NCBI GenBank assembly: GCA_013396915.1 | Contig: VWZL01002045.1 | Span: 62,001-126,000 of the forward strand | Direction of reading: 5' to 3' | DNA length: 64,000 bases | From: Stercorarius parasiticus | Taxonomy: Eukaryota; Chordata; Aves; Charadriiformes; Stercorariidae | In this document: piece by piece, positions 53,664 through 64,000 of the stretch | Layout: each line of letters begins with the position of its first letter | How positions within the stretch are numbered: position 1 is the stretch's first letter | Translations under genes and position numbers: made by a program | Notes under the pieces: generated by a model | Told to the model about the DNA's origin: nothing | Database searches by the model: none | Seen by the model: the letters and a program-made list of their open reading frames with translations, nothing else

Positions 53664-53780
53664 TCTTTTCTGTAAACCTGCAATTTGTTTCCTTGTTTCA
53701 ACGTCTTTTCCACCGGATTCCAGAAATTTCCTGTAAGCTAAGTCAAATGCTTGACCAATTGTTAAAGTTATCTCTTCTGC
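53664..53780 (-). CDS. GULP1: GULP1 exon: PTB C-terminal helix and start of the coiled coil
   Basis: This 39-codon exon is phase 0 at both ends. It starts [20 protein letters not shown], the amphipathic C-terminal helix that closes the PTB fold. The A-F-D-L-A-Y-R-K-F core is characteristic of this family. It then runs through [10 protein letters not shown] into the beginning of the coiled coil (IAGLQKR). The acceptor reads TTTATGTAAAG and has a weaker pyrimidine tract than the neighbouring exons. The donor is AGA followed by GTAAGT. It is separated from the next exon by an intron of only 386 bases, the shortest in the visible gene. Confidence 0.97.
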
Positions 53781-55404
53781 CTTTACATAAAACATAAGAT
53801 TGAAATCAGTATATTATGAATATTTTATATAATTGCATTTCATTTCAGATGATCACAAAATACTTTGTGATTTTTGGATATGAAAGCAGAGCATTCTGCT
53901 TAACGCCAAAAACATTTTTCCTTCACTACCTGTATATACATGAACGGCTGGATGCACAAATATGGTACAGAATGCAATGCTCCCAGCCTTTTGTCCATCA
54001 GTGCAACAGTAAAGTCATTCAGTAGAGAGGTGTGAAGACCCCTCTGTCTTTTTACTGTAAAAAACCCCATATAGCTACCTTTATTAAAAAAAAAAAAATC
54101 ACCAGAAATTATTTTAACCAAATTAGACCAAAAAAGCTGAACGAGGACTGCTTTAGAGCATAACTGTTTATGTTAGTAAAGTGTAATGGACACTGGGAAT
54201 ACGCAGTCCTATGTTCTTGTAAGGATGAAGGTTGGCTGAAATTAAAAGTACCAAGTGAGGTGGGATCCTTTGAAATCTGAGAGTACTAATAAACAAAGAG
54301 TGAAACAGAGTAAACAAAAAGTGAAAATATCAGGTTAGAGAGAAAGAAACAGTGCATTGGTCTGGAATAAAAACGGTACTACCATTGTGTGCAGAGTGTG
54401 CAGAGACTGACAGGGCAACGTAAAATCATGGGAATGTGTGAAAAAGAGGCGCAGGGTAGAAATCTGAAGGGAAATGAACAGAAAAATATCTACTGAACAA
54501 TATCTACTGAAGGCACTGGAGCAATGCCGGCGAACAACAAAATAATCGGAAACACTGCGAAGTAACACATAATGCTGCATAATTGCATATCAATAGAAGT
54601 GCATATGCATCTTTTTCTAAAAAAAACCCATTTCCTCAGTATTTCCTTTGTATGATAACTCAGATACTTCAGAATAAAACAAAAAGAGAGGCTCCAGATT
54701 ACAAAAAAACTGAACATCCATTTTTGGTGTTGATTCCAGTGTTCTTATTTGTTAATTACTTTCTGCCAGGGTAAGCACATGACCCTGCTGCAGCTAGGCA
54801 CCATTTTCTTTCTTCATTTCCTGTGCTAAAGTATTATTTTTTTCTGCTATTGCACATTTTTGAACAGATGCCCTGTTCTGTCTCAGACACGAGAGAATGT
54901 CAGTGGTTGGTGCAATGAATTCTCTGGTAGTGCATCACAGCATTAACAAACTCGAGATGCGGTGGTGGGGTGGGCAGAGAAGGGGGAACCCTGCTGTAAA
55001 AAAAATTTAAAAAAAAAAAAAAGGTATCTGAGGCAGACACATCAGCAGAAAAGCCTGTGAGGTTCAGCCGCAGGGTTGCGGCAATCTCTGCAAAACAGCT
55101 GTGCAAACATTTCAAGTTTGGTGGGATGCAGTCTGTTCTCTGAGAGTATTGCAGACGCCTGGCCTAGGATACCGAGGTGGGTAGTAAGAAGACTTGTCCC
55201 AGAAAGCCATCTTAGATCAATGAAGAAAAAGGCTGTCATTTAAATTAATGCATCTAAGTTACAAAGCGTGAAAGTTATTGGCATGAAAGACTGTATCAAA
55301 GTGACCCCAATTAATGGGCAGGCTATTTGCCTTTATTAATCATTCCGCTTATTTCAAAGCAGACCAACAGTCACTAATTTTTTTAAAGCATCTTGCATAC
55401 TTAC
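53781..55404 (-). other. GULP1: GULP1 intron within the PTB domain (about 1.6 kb)
   Basis: AT-rich, with an A-homopolymer near 55007-55022 next to a short GC-richer patch. No coding or mobile element seen. Confidence 0.9.
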
Positions 55405-55542
55405 ACACTTTTCACTGTCAAATACATAGCACAGATGCTTATTTGATTCTGAGTCTTTGCATATGAAAGTGAATATTCTCTTGTCAGTTTTATCATCAGC
55501 ACAAAATGATATCCTATGGAGCTGACAGTTGTGCTGGACTTC
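55405..55542 (-). CDS. GULP1: GULP1 exon: core of the PTB domain
   Basis: This 46-codon exon is phase 0 at both ends. It starts [20 protein letters not shown] and ends CYVFDSEKC. It supplies the central beta strands of the PTB domain, including the RISFCADD segment and the [10 protein letters not shown] strand typical of the CED-6/GULP/ARH group. The acceptor is a T-rich tract ending TTTGCAG and the donor is GTAAGT. The translation agrees with the mammalian protein at essentially every position I can recall, as expected for a strongly constrained binding domain. Confidence 0.97.
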
Positions 55543-58500
55543 CTGCAAATAAAAAGAAAGATTAATTTCAAGAAACTACTATACTTGCTCAGGACAAAGA
55601 TGAACAAAGTAAATCTCTGGATTTCCTCATCTACAAAAGAGCAGGCAAGCTGTGGTAACATTTTTGAACGTCTTTCATTGTACATGAGAGTGCCCCAAAA
55701 TGGACTTAAAGTATAACAGAAGTTAGTAAACTCATCTCCCAACAAATGTTCCCATTTTTACTGAACATAAGCAGGAAGTTTTCATTTGGATAGCATTTAT
55801 CTGGAAGTGTTTATTTGGATGGTATTTTCTGTTCTAGAAAATTGGTTTTACTGTTGTTTTGCATCCCTATGCAATTTATTTGGGAATGATTATGTAAAAT
55901 GCTCCATTCTTTTTTCCATCTGCACACTCTCAGTGTTTCTTTAAAGTGGTTTTACTGAAATAAGCCCTTACCTTTCTATCTTAAATACAGAAAACAGAAA
56001 GAAAATGAATTTGTTATTCAAATACAGCGGCACAGAGAAATAAATTAGTCACGTAAATAATTGCTTACTTAAGGTGCAATCTGAACAGCTTTTAAACATT
56101 AGTATTTGCATATTTTAGATACTATCATTCACTTTCTATTAAAAATCATGCTACAGCTATTTAAAAAGTTGCAGCGGCAATGCTCTTCAGCTGAGAGAGC
56201 TTGACAAGACTGAAATAAACTATCTCAAGTATTTTTTTATTGTTTTTCTTCAGCAAGTCTCTTCTTGGTATTTTATTTTGTTTGGCTTATTACATGGGAA
56301 AGCAGTATTTGCTTTAAAGGAAAATATGCAGTTTAGATGTGAACTATTATCTATTAAAAAAAAGAAAATTTCTGTGCAGCACCAGGGTTCCCAGATTGCT
56401 ATAAGCTCATAAACAAGGGCATGTCCTCTCTGCACACAACTATTTAAAAACAAACAAACAAAAAAAAACCAAACCAAAAAGAGGACCATATGGGCAATCT
56501 TTTCCCATTTCCCCAACTGGGTTCCTTTTCTCAATCTTGACAGCCATTCTTCTGTGTATCCTATTTCTCCTATGTCCCCAAATCTCTCTCACATTTAATC
56601 TCTTTTTGTTATAGTTACATAAATAACACATGCCTATTCTGGCTCTTTTAGGTTTATAGATGCATGTAACTACTTTGTATCATTTAAGGACAGAATCACT
56701 TTTCTATAATCCTCCTTTTTTGGATTACAGAGTATAGAATCAAGTCCTGACACATCAGCAGGCCTCCTGTTCCTACCACAATTAATAGTCATCACATGAA
56801 TGTAAACCAGTATTTCTCTGTAACAATATTGATTTGTTTCAAAAACACATAGAAAAAATTATTGTAATCAGTGATGATAACACAGAATTTAAGTCATTTC
56901 CTAAAGCATCTGTAAGTTTTGCAAAGCAAAAGAAAACTTGATTCAAATTTATATTTACATGTATCTTTAAGAAACGAAGTGGAGGAGATAAAAAGACTAC
57001 TCATAGTCAATCACCATTTGGGTTGTAATAACATTGATAAGAGATTAGAATGTTCCTATTCCCCCAGGAACTTCCGTCCTACAGCTTTCGGTTAATCTCT
57101 GCAGGAACAGTCAGGAAAACTAACACATTTTGGCATTTAAAACTGTTCTTTTAAAACACTTTTTGCCAGGATACAGGGTTTAGTAGCCCTTTCTGCCCTA
57201 TGACGTAAGGAAGATGCAAAAACTGCAATTACAGTTGACATGGATACTTCTTGCCCGCTCTGTTTATAAACTGTTGAATTGTCGTTGTATCAAGAGTTTG
57301 AAGCGAAAATGGGTTGCAAATAGATACAGCCTCAAACTAACGCTACGTTTTCTTAAAAGGCAGCATCACTGTCTGAATGGCAGCAATTACTCCAGAATTA
57401 AGAAACAGTAACAAACAGTTCATTCAAATCCAACACATGGATTTAAGAGCACTCAGATGTCAAGAATTGCTGACTATTGAATAAATACTTTCTAGCTTGA
57501 TTATATTTATCTCATTATTCCTCTTTGAAGTCTGCAAGGAGGACGTTTTGCTTACTCTATAACCCCTTCCAAAATACCATAGCAAACAAAGGAACAGAAA
57601 ATCCATCCATGAGATGACTCAATGGACTTAACTGCTGAAAATGAAGGAACTGTCAAGCTGTGCCACATGAAAATCCTACAATAGTACTTATGGCCTGCTA
57701 CATGAAGTTTACAGAGAAATAGATAACACATTTGAGAAATGTGCAATTCCAAACCAGCAGCATGAAGCATGAGTCACTGCAAACAAATTGTCTCCTCATT
57801 CACCTGCAAACACCTACATGTGGGCACCTGCACAATGGCGACCATTTGGAAAGGCATTACCATTTATTAAATAAACGTGGTATTACCATTTATTTACCAC
57901 AGTGTTTTCACTTTCCTAAGAGTTTAAAGTTCTGGTGTGAAAGGATTAAAAAAATTAAGTTCCACATTACATACAGCCTGTATTTTGGAGTACCATGTAC
58001 CTTCCTGGGAAGATGTCACCCATGTGTTGTAACAAGACATTTTCCCCTTCTACTCGGCACTGTTGAGGCCCCACCTCAAGTACTGTGTTCAGTTTTGGGC
58101 CCCTCACCACAAAAAAGACATTGAGGTGCTGGAGTGGGTGCAGAGAAGGGCAACAAAGCTGGTGAAGGGTCTGGAGAATAAGTTTTATGAGGAGCGGCTG
58201 AGGGAGCTGGGGTTGTTCAGCCTGGAGAAAAGGAGGCTGAGGGGAGACCTTATCACTCTCTACAACTACCTGAAAGGAGGGTGTAGAGAGATGGGCTGGT
58301 CTCTTCTCCCAAGTAACAGGAGATAGGACAGGAGGAAATGGCCTCAAGTTGTGCCAGAGATGGTTTAAATTAGATATTAGGAAAAACTTTTACACTGAAA
58401 GGGTTATCAAGCATTGGAACAGGCTGCCAGGGAAGTGGTGGAATCATCATCCCTGGAGGTATGTAAAAGACAGGTAGACATAGTGCTTGTACTGATATGG

Positions 58501-58716
58501 TTTAGTGGTCGCTTTTATCAGTGTTAGGTTGATGGCTGGACTCGATGTGAAAGGTCCCTTCCAACTTAGACAATTCTATGATTCTAAGAAATGGTATTTT
58601 AGAAGAATTTTCCATCAACAGAATGGTTTTCGTTATAATACTTTCGTAAACCAATAAAAACATTAAAAACAATATTTAATTACTATTTTAACACCATAAA
58701 CATGTAAGTCTCTTAC
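55543..58716 (-). other. GULP1: GULP1 intron within the PTB domain (about 3.2 kb), with CR1 insertion
   Basis: It holds the antisense CR1 fragment close to its 5' splice site. The rest is AT-rich with no further feature. Confidence 0.9.
58030..58586 (+). mobile_element. CR1 LINE, 5'-truncated 3' end
   Basis: The sequence carries typical CR1 reverse-transcriptase C-terminal coding and 3'UTR text: a GAGGCCCCACCTCAAGTACT stretch, then a GTGCAGAGAAGGGCAACAAA stretch, GGTTGTTCAGCCTGGAGAA, TTAGATATTAGGAAAAA and GGAACAGGCTGCC. It ends AATTCTATGATTCTAA, the octamer-type CR1 tail. Part of the frame is still open (58063-58326: [20 protein letters not shown] and following), but it is broken further on. 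It is a dead, 5'-truncated copy, antisense to GULP1 and inside its intron. The 5' limit is approximate. Confidence 0.93.
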
Positions 58717-58815
58717 CTTTGTTTTTGGATCTAGAATTTTTACACCATAGATTGAGATTTGCAATTCAACTTTGGGCGTCTTCTGGCCTTCAGATTTCTT
58801 GATATGTCTTGCAAA
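58717..58815 (-). CDS. GULP1: GULP1 exon: PTB domain, beta-strand segment (FARHIKK...DPKTK)
   Basis: This 33-codon exon is phase 0 at both ends. It begins [11 protein letters not shown] and ends [11 protein letters not shown], within the PTB fold that binds phosphorylation-independent NPXY peptides. The acceptor on the minus strand is a T-rich tract ending TTATAG. The donor is AAAG followed by GTAAGA. Compared with the human protein there are only conservative changes (for example Thr for Ile after the GQK). It is the most 5' GULP1 exon in the window. The next exon towards the N-terminus must lie beyond 64000. A CR1 element ends about 130 bases beyond its donor. Confidence 0.96.
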
Positions 58816-61759
58816 CTATAAGATGAAAAATACAACAGCAATCACATTAATAGTAAGTTTTCTTTACTTATTTTTTTTGTTATTTCTCATTTCCTTTCAA
58901 CTCCCACCACCTGAAGTTGTTTCCTTCCTCCTTCAAAAAGCTCTTATAAACAATGCCAATCATTCCCAAAGTCACAGTTGGGCACAGAACAGCATTTCTG
59001 ACTGCACACTATAGAATATTCCTATAACACAAGAAAAAATATTTTAAAATTACTTAGCCGGTCATCTTGAAACTTTTATGTCTACGCACTTATTTTAAGC
59101 TTTTGCATAAGATTTCTAGAACAGTAGAAATGTGAACACTTTCACATAGTTTGTCAACTGCTTGGTTGTTGAGCAGTGAACATTGTTATATTTTCCATAT
59201 CCCACTACTTCTATGCTCACTTCTGTACACATGCACGGAGGGTACTTCCTGTATATTGCTCTAAGGAAATCAATTCTTTTAAACAGGTTCAACGTGAAAA
59301 CATTACAGTTGTCAACATGTAAGAAATACTTGATCTCTTCTATAGTATTCTCAGGATTTATTTAAGAGTTCACTAGACAACGGCTAGACAACATTTTATA
59401 TGACTGGTTTGTGTAATGTGTCCTATTCAACACATCTTCCATCCTTTTATATCTCCTTTTCTAGCTGCTAGATCTGACTTGTCTTTCTCTCATGAACACT
59501 GCATACAAAATAATCAGAGTATCTAAAATTTGCTACTGCATGGCAGTTAAGAAGTGTCATGAATTTGGGTAACTTTCTTAGCAAAGATACGGAATTGCTC
59601 TATATTTTGCTCTGTTACCAGCCCTTTTCCTCTCAAGTCTTTGACAGCCTGTGTAATTTTAATTGCATAAATAAGGACGATGACTCGTTGAAGGCCAGAG
59701 GAGTTGGAGTCTCTGCTTCACAGCTGTATGTTTGAACACAGCGTCCTCAAACTTGCTCCCATTTAAGAATAATTGAGCGCATAATTCACCATATTGTCAG
59801 TGAGGACAGTGACTTTTAGTGGTATAGTCTAGGACGTCAACACGGGTGCTAACCTACCTTAAGAAGGGTTAAACCTGGAAGACAGAAGCCTGAATTACCT
59901 TGTGATTGTGAAGTACTTGGCTGTAGTCAACTGATACCTCCCCCCTCAAACACCTAGATCCCTGATTTTATTTAATTATTTAAGTGATATTTGAGGGTTT
60001 AGGTTTTTGCTCTGTCCCTAGGCCTATGCCAATTAGTATTTGGGAAATCTTTCCATGAACTCAACTTCTTTACACCACATGACTGTCTCCATCTATTTTA
60101 TTTCATTTTGTAGGAAGCTTATAGGAAGCCCCATTCATGTCAAATTATTAACTAGTTTTAAGAACCACCACATAATTAACCTGCTTTTCCCTTCCTTCCA
60201 ATTTTATTCCTCACTTTGAAAGCACACTTATTGAAAATTTTAGTAACTCTATATTAATTTATAATTAATCCTATTACTTCATACAGTAACACGACGTATC
60301 CAGTTTATTCCTGATTAATTGTCATGTTACCTGATAAGTACCATATGCTTCACAAGTTAGTTTTTTTTTAAAAAAAAGCACAAAAAACCAAACAAAACTT
60401 CCACCTAAACCACTCCATACCATTCTTAAAACCAATTCTTAAATCTAAATACTCACTTTACACTTCAACAGCTAGGATTGCTAAATATTGTCTCAATATT
60501 TTATGAAGGTTTGTACATGATGACTTACTAGTGAAAATCAACTAGACAAAAGTCAAGCAAATATAACATAGCTTCTAGTTCTGCCTCTCTTCAGTATCAT
60601 GTATATAGCTCTTGCTATATACGCGTCCTTTTCCTATGCTCCTGTCTTCAAACCCCTTTCTCACATATTCAGAGTATACTTTTAATACAGTTTAATGACT
60701 AGCCCCATTCCTTTATTTTAATTAAGGGGGGGGTCATCTCATGCATCTTTTTACTTAAAAAAAAAATAGATAATTTTATAGAAAATAAAATTTAAAAAAA
60801 CCTAATCACTGGTTTACAGGCATTTTGGTCAAAAACATTTCTTGACTTTCTATGACAACTCAAATTTGCTCCGGGAAAAAAACCTATCTTTTCCTGAATA
60901 AAAATCACTAATTAACCCCCACCAAATCTGACTTTAATTTTATACTGCCAATTTAACCTGTTTGATTCTTAAGCCTCAGCTTCAAAAAATAGGAAAATGA
61001 TAAGCCAATCAGTGTTTTATTAGCACAGATTTTTTTTCCAAAATTAATATAAAACTTAAATTTTCTTTGTGATAATTTTCATACATCTACTTAATACCCC
61101 CACTCTGCCAGCTTTCCTTTCTGATTTGATTATGTCCTTTTATTGGATAAAAATCTGAGGATAAATGTGGTCCCTTTTCACAGTACAACAGGGGTCTGCG
61201 CTTGGCTCACTTTTCTACACGTTAAATAGAGTGACCACCACAAAACCCACAGATCACCTGGCCAGTTTGGGCATCTCAGTTTCCCATGTACTTCACAGTG
61301 CACAGAAGCACAGCTATGCAATACATAAGCCTGGGGCACACCTCGATTTGGAAGAGCCTTGAACTTGAGTGAACCCTGGCTTTTTGGAAATGTCCCTTTA
61401 CAAGCAAGATGCACAAGCAGATATTTCTGTGTAGCAATGAAGAGGAGGCATAAATAATATTTGATTTTACTGAGTGAAAGCCATAGCGTATGTTGAGAAT
61501 GATGATGAAATGCTTGGTTTTCCAACTGTAATCATCTCATCAGAGTCCCCAACAACAGCTACAACATGAAAACTTTTTAAAATAAGTAGATCTGAATAAC
61601 TTGCACGAGTTTTAGAACAGCTGGCCAAAGCTTGCTCCAAGTAGTCAAGAAGTCTTACAACACTGAGGAAGTTCCAGAAGATAATTCTGTGCCAATACTA
61701 AAAAAAGGGTAAACAAAATGACCCTACCACATCTCCACTCTCACAAAGCATAAATCAAG

Positions 61760-62560
61760 TTCAAGAACTAGAGAATTCAAGTGACATGAATTAATGATGA
61801 TCAATATGGATTTTACAAAAAATGCAGCTTGTCGAAATACACAAAAGCATTTGACTGAGTTTTGCATGCCATTATATTTAGGAAATGAAGCAATACAAAG
61901 AAAGTATTAGTTAAGTTAGTTACATTAGTCTCCAGATGCAGTTATAAACAGGAAATTGTCATTGGGAAGATATGTTTCTAATGTATTCCAGCAGGGTTTA
62001 TTTCTTAAGCATGACATTATTGAACAATGACCAGGAGGAAAATAATTACTGATAAAATCTGCAGACAGAGAAAAAAAAAAAAAGAGGAAAAAAATAGGGA
62101 GAAAAGTAACTAAAGATCTGAACTCTCAAATCATCACAGAGGAAGGTTTCAGATCCCGAAGGCTGATGGAGCAGCAAATAACACAGAGAATACCTCACCA
62201 AGCAGAACACCACAGATTGCCTGTACGCAAACTAACCATCTCTGTTGCAATTGCAAATCATATATATGGGAACAAACTTACTTTCTTGGGACTAATCTGT
62301 GAAGATGGAATTAAGAGGGTCTTGACGCCATGGTATGCTTTCTGGTAACTGCGGACCTTCTCATGAAAGTACAATTGGCAAGATTAATACAATCCTTGGA
62401 TATTTCAAAAAGATCCTTAAGAAGACAACAACGGCTGCACTGCATCAGCTGCTTGTGAGGAACTACTCAAATGTTCTGAGGTTTCCAAATGCAGAAGGAT
62501 GTTGACAAAATGGAGGAAGATCACAGGATATTTGCAAAAGTTAGCAGAGGACTGGAAACA
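61760..62560 (+). mobile_element. Ancient, decayed CR1/L3-like LINE fragment
   Basis: Scattered blocks resemble the reverse-transcriptase region of CR1-clade LINEs in the right order: GATCAATATGGATTTTACAA, AAAGCATTTGACTGAG, ATTCCAGCAGGGTTTATTTC, TCTGCAGACAGAG (the former ADD active-site area, now degraded), and near the end GATGTTGACAAAATGGAGGA with GCAGAGGACTGGAAACA. No long frame survives. The divergence is far greater than in the copy at 58030. The edges are uncertain and the element may begin nearer 61560. Confidence 0.5.
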
Positions 62561-63670
62561 CACTTCATAAGAAACTCAATCAAACCAAAACCAAGCTAAT
62601 GGTGAAAGAAAAACACAAAAGAATCTCCAAAACAGACATCCAGAGAGACAAGCAAGCTTTTTCATCAAAGGTTTATTGGGATACAGCGTCTGAAAAGTAC
62701 ACGTAGATAAATTCAGAAAATCTGCTGCAGTTATTTTCTTAATGCTTTTCCTGCCCATTCCCTGTTCTGTGTAGTAACAGATAATGCCCAGATACTGATC
62801 AGTAATTTCTTTCGAATCTGACCTTCTCCAGAATGCCAAGTTCAGCCACCTCCAAAACTTGTGCAGGGTTTGAACAGCAGATCCTAACACTTCGGTATCA
62901 GCCAATTTGCCTTTTTTCTTCTATTTTTTCTACTTACTCCTTCTACCTAAGAGGACCCCGAGGAACCTCTGGAGAGGGGAGATTTACAAACATTATATTC
63001 TCCTTTCAGCACACATTTGAAACAAAGTAATATTTGTAGTTCACACAGTAACAAGATTATTTAAGAGGGTAAAAATCTGTAGCCTCCCATTGGCATCAAA
63101 ATGGACAATGATATAAAATGATAATGAATCACAGCATGGCTTGGGAAGAGATACGATGGGCCAAATTCTTAAGCTGTTAGTTTATACATATATTGTTCTC
63201 AGGCAAGACACCCAGATTTGGCCCAATAATAATATGAGCAGCTCAGCGGGATGGGCTAGCTCTTATTTAACTGCTTTGGAATTAACATCATATTTTTCTT
63301 GAATCTTTTAGGGAAAGGAAGAGATACAAATAAATCTATTTTCTACGGTTTAATTTAGCTTTAAAAAGAAATAAGAAATAACTTCCATATATCTTGTCTT
63401 TTATTACAGTAGCAGGGAAAATTGCATACTTTGAGACTTTTAATAAAATTACATTTGCAATGCTTATGCATCAAGACTTAGCGACCCACAATGAGAGGAT
63501 TAATCAACAGAAAATAACATGAGGGAAAAAAATCATGTTTTAAAAACGCCCAGGAGTTTTAGTTAAAGAAATAATGGTTAAAACAAATTCTATCAAAATC
63601 AATTTAAGCTATGCAAATCAAAGCTATGTGCTTTTATTTAACATTTACACATCATTGCACAATTCAAGAG

Positions 63671-63676
63671 TTTATT
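63671..63676 (-). promoter_or_regulatory. Poly(A) signal AATAAA for the candidate terminal exon
   Basis: AATAAA on the minus strand, followed within 30 bases by TTGTGCAATGATGTG, a GU-rich downstream element. A second AATAAA is at 63633-63638. Confidence 0.3.
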
Positions 63677-63813
63677 AAAAAACCTTGAAACATCAGAGGT
63701 AAACATTTCTGTGATTTGGGTGCTGTTTTTTAGCCCAGGGAATAGGACTTCAACTCCTTCATTTTACGCAGGCTTCCAGGGAGACATTAGACATTGCACT
63801 TCATGTGGACACC

Positions 63814-63933
63814 TTAAAAGATATCTCTCTGATGACAACGTAGTTGTCTACACTGAGCCACAGCTTTATATCTGGCTTTGAGAAGACGCTTTTCCTCTTT
63901 TTTCATAACATCATTCATTGTAAGGAAAGATGC
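63814..63933 (-). CDS. Candidate alternative terminal exon, 39 codons and stop
   Basis: On the minus strand an uninterrupted T tract ends TTTCCAG, a near-ideal acceptor. It is followed by 39 open codons in phase 0 (ASFLTMNDVMKKEEKRLLKA, then RYKAVAQCRQLR and a short tail ending RDIF) and a TAA stop. The peptide is strongly basic and helix-prone. About 140 bases further on there is an AATAAA (63671-63676) followed by a TG-rich stretch, as expected for a last exon. It lies upstream of the first visible GULP1 exon on the same strand. It could be an alternative 3' end that truncates GULP1 inside its PTB domain, or the last exon of another gene. I do not recognise the peptide. Confidence 0.35.
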   Translation of the reverse strand, partial: ASFLTMNDVMKKEEKRLLKARYKAVAQCRQLRCHQRDIF

Positions 63934-64000
63934 CTGGAAAAAAAAAAAAAAAAGAGGCCCTATTTCCTTGATAGTGACTACATATAATCTTTTTGGTCAT

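Larger units (their letters stand above)
24815..58815 (-). other. GULP1: GULP1 gene, 3' part (seven coding exons and their introns)
   Basis: GULP1 is a cytoplasmic adaptor, orthologous to worm CED-6. In established work its PTB domain binds NPXY motifs in engulfment and lipoprotein receptors (LRP1, stabilin and MEGF10-type receptors), it self-associates through a leucine zipper, and it links to clathrin and ARF6 trafficking during clearance of apoptotic cells. Seven minus-strand exons translate without a break into 250 residues. Their order and sequence match the C-terminal five sixths of the roughly 304-residue mammalian protein as I remember it. Every border has an AG acceptor and a GT donor. 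All junctions are phase 0 except the one between 39881 and 32968, which splits a Lys codon. The N-terminal exon(s), start codon and promoter are not in the window: I searched 58816-64000 for the expected exon that ends just before FARHIKK and found none. Confidence 0.97.
58816..64000 (-). other. GULP1: Upstream GULP1 intron, incomplete
   Basis: It runs off the window. It contains the ancient CR1-like remnant and the candidate terminal exon. No GULP1 PTB N-terminal exon is present here. Confidence 0.8.

Noticed and set aside
57967..58347. 126-codon minus-strand frame
   Set aside because: It is the antisense shadow of the CR1 fragment.
62576..62905. 109-codon minus-strand frame next to the old CR1 relic
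   Set aside because: It has no conserved motif, is antisense to the relic's orientation and has no supporting splice or start context. Best explained as a chance frame in or beside decayed LINE sequence.
58816..64000. Searched for the GULP1 exon encoding the PTB N-terminus
   Set aside because: No segment encodes the expected residues before FARHIKK, so the exon must lie beyond the window.

Overview
This is a window of vertebrate nuclear DNA, most likely from a bird. It is AT-rich, nearly all non-coding, and free of bacterial-style gene packing. The short open frames scattered over both strands look like chance frames. Three things point to a bird: a clear CR1 LINE 3' end with the ATTCTATGATTCTA-type tail, the low density of other interspersed repeats, and one recognisable gene whose exons translate to a protein nearly identical to mammalian GULP1 with small substitutions. 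A crocodilian or turtle is not formally excluded.

The gene is GULP1 (PTB-domain engulfment adaptor, the CED-6 orthologue), on the minus strand. Seven coding exons lie between 58815 and 24815. They encode most of the PTB domain, its C-terminal helix, the coiled coil (leucine zipper), the Pro/Ser-rich region, the [11 protein letters not shown] motif segment and the conserved C-terminus. Together they give 250 codons, all with GT-AG borders and matching phases. The first coding exon(s), about 54 residues judged from the human protein length, and the promoter lie beyond 64000. The 3'UTR probably runs from 24814 to about 22770, where two AATAAA signals are followed by a G-rich element.

Layout: 1-22784 is downstream intergenic DNA with no supported gene. 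22785-24814 is the probable 3'UTR. 24815-58815 holds the exons and their large introns. 58816-64000 is intron upstream of the first visible exon. Mobile DNA is sparse: one CR1 3' end at about 58030-58586, one much older CR1-like remnant at about 61760-62560, and a few tail-like scraps. An assembly gap of 28 N lies in a poly-C run at 31039-31066.

Two observations deserve a second look. The first is a 225-nt open segment at 42851-43075 on the gene strand, with a strong acceptor, phase-0 borders on both sides and a Ser/Pro-rich translation. It fits as an in-frame cassette exon between the coiled-coil exon and the Pro/Ser exon. The second is a candidate alternative terminal exon at 63671-63933 (strong acceptor, 39 codons, stop, AATAAA and a GU-rich stretch). 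It could give a PTB-truncated GULP1 product or be the last exon of another transcript.
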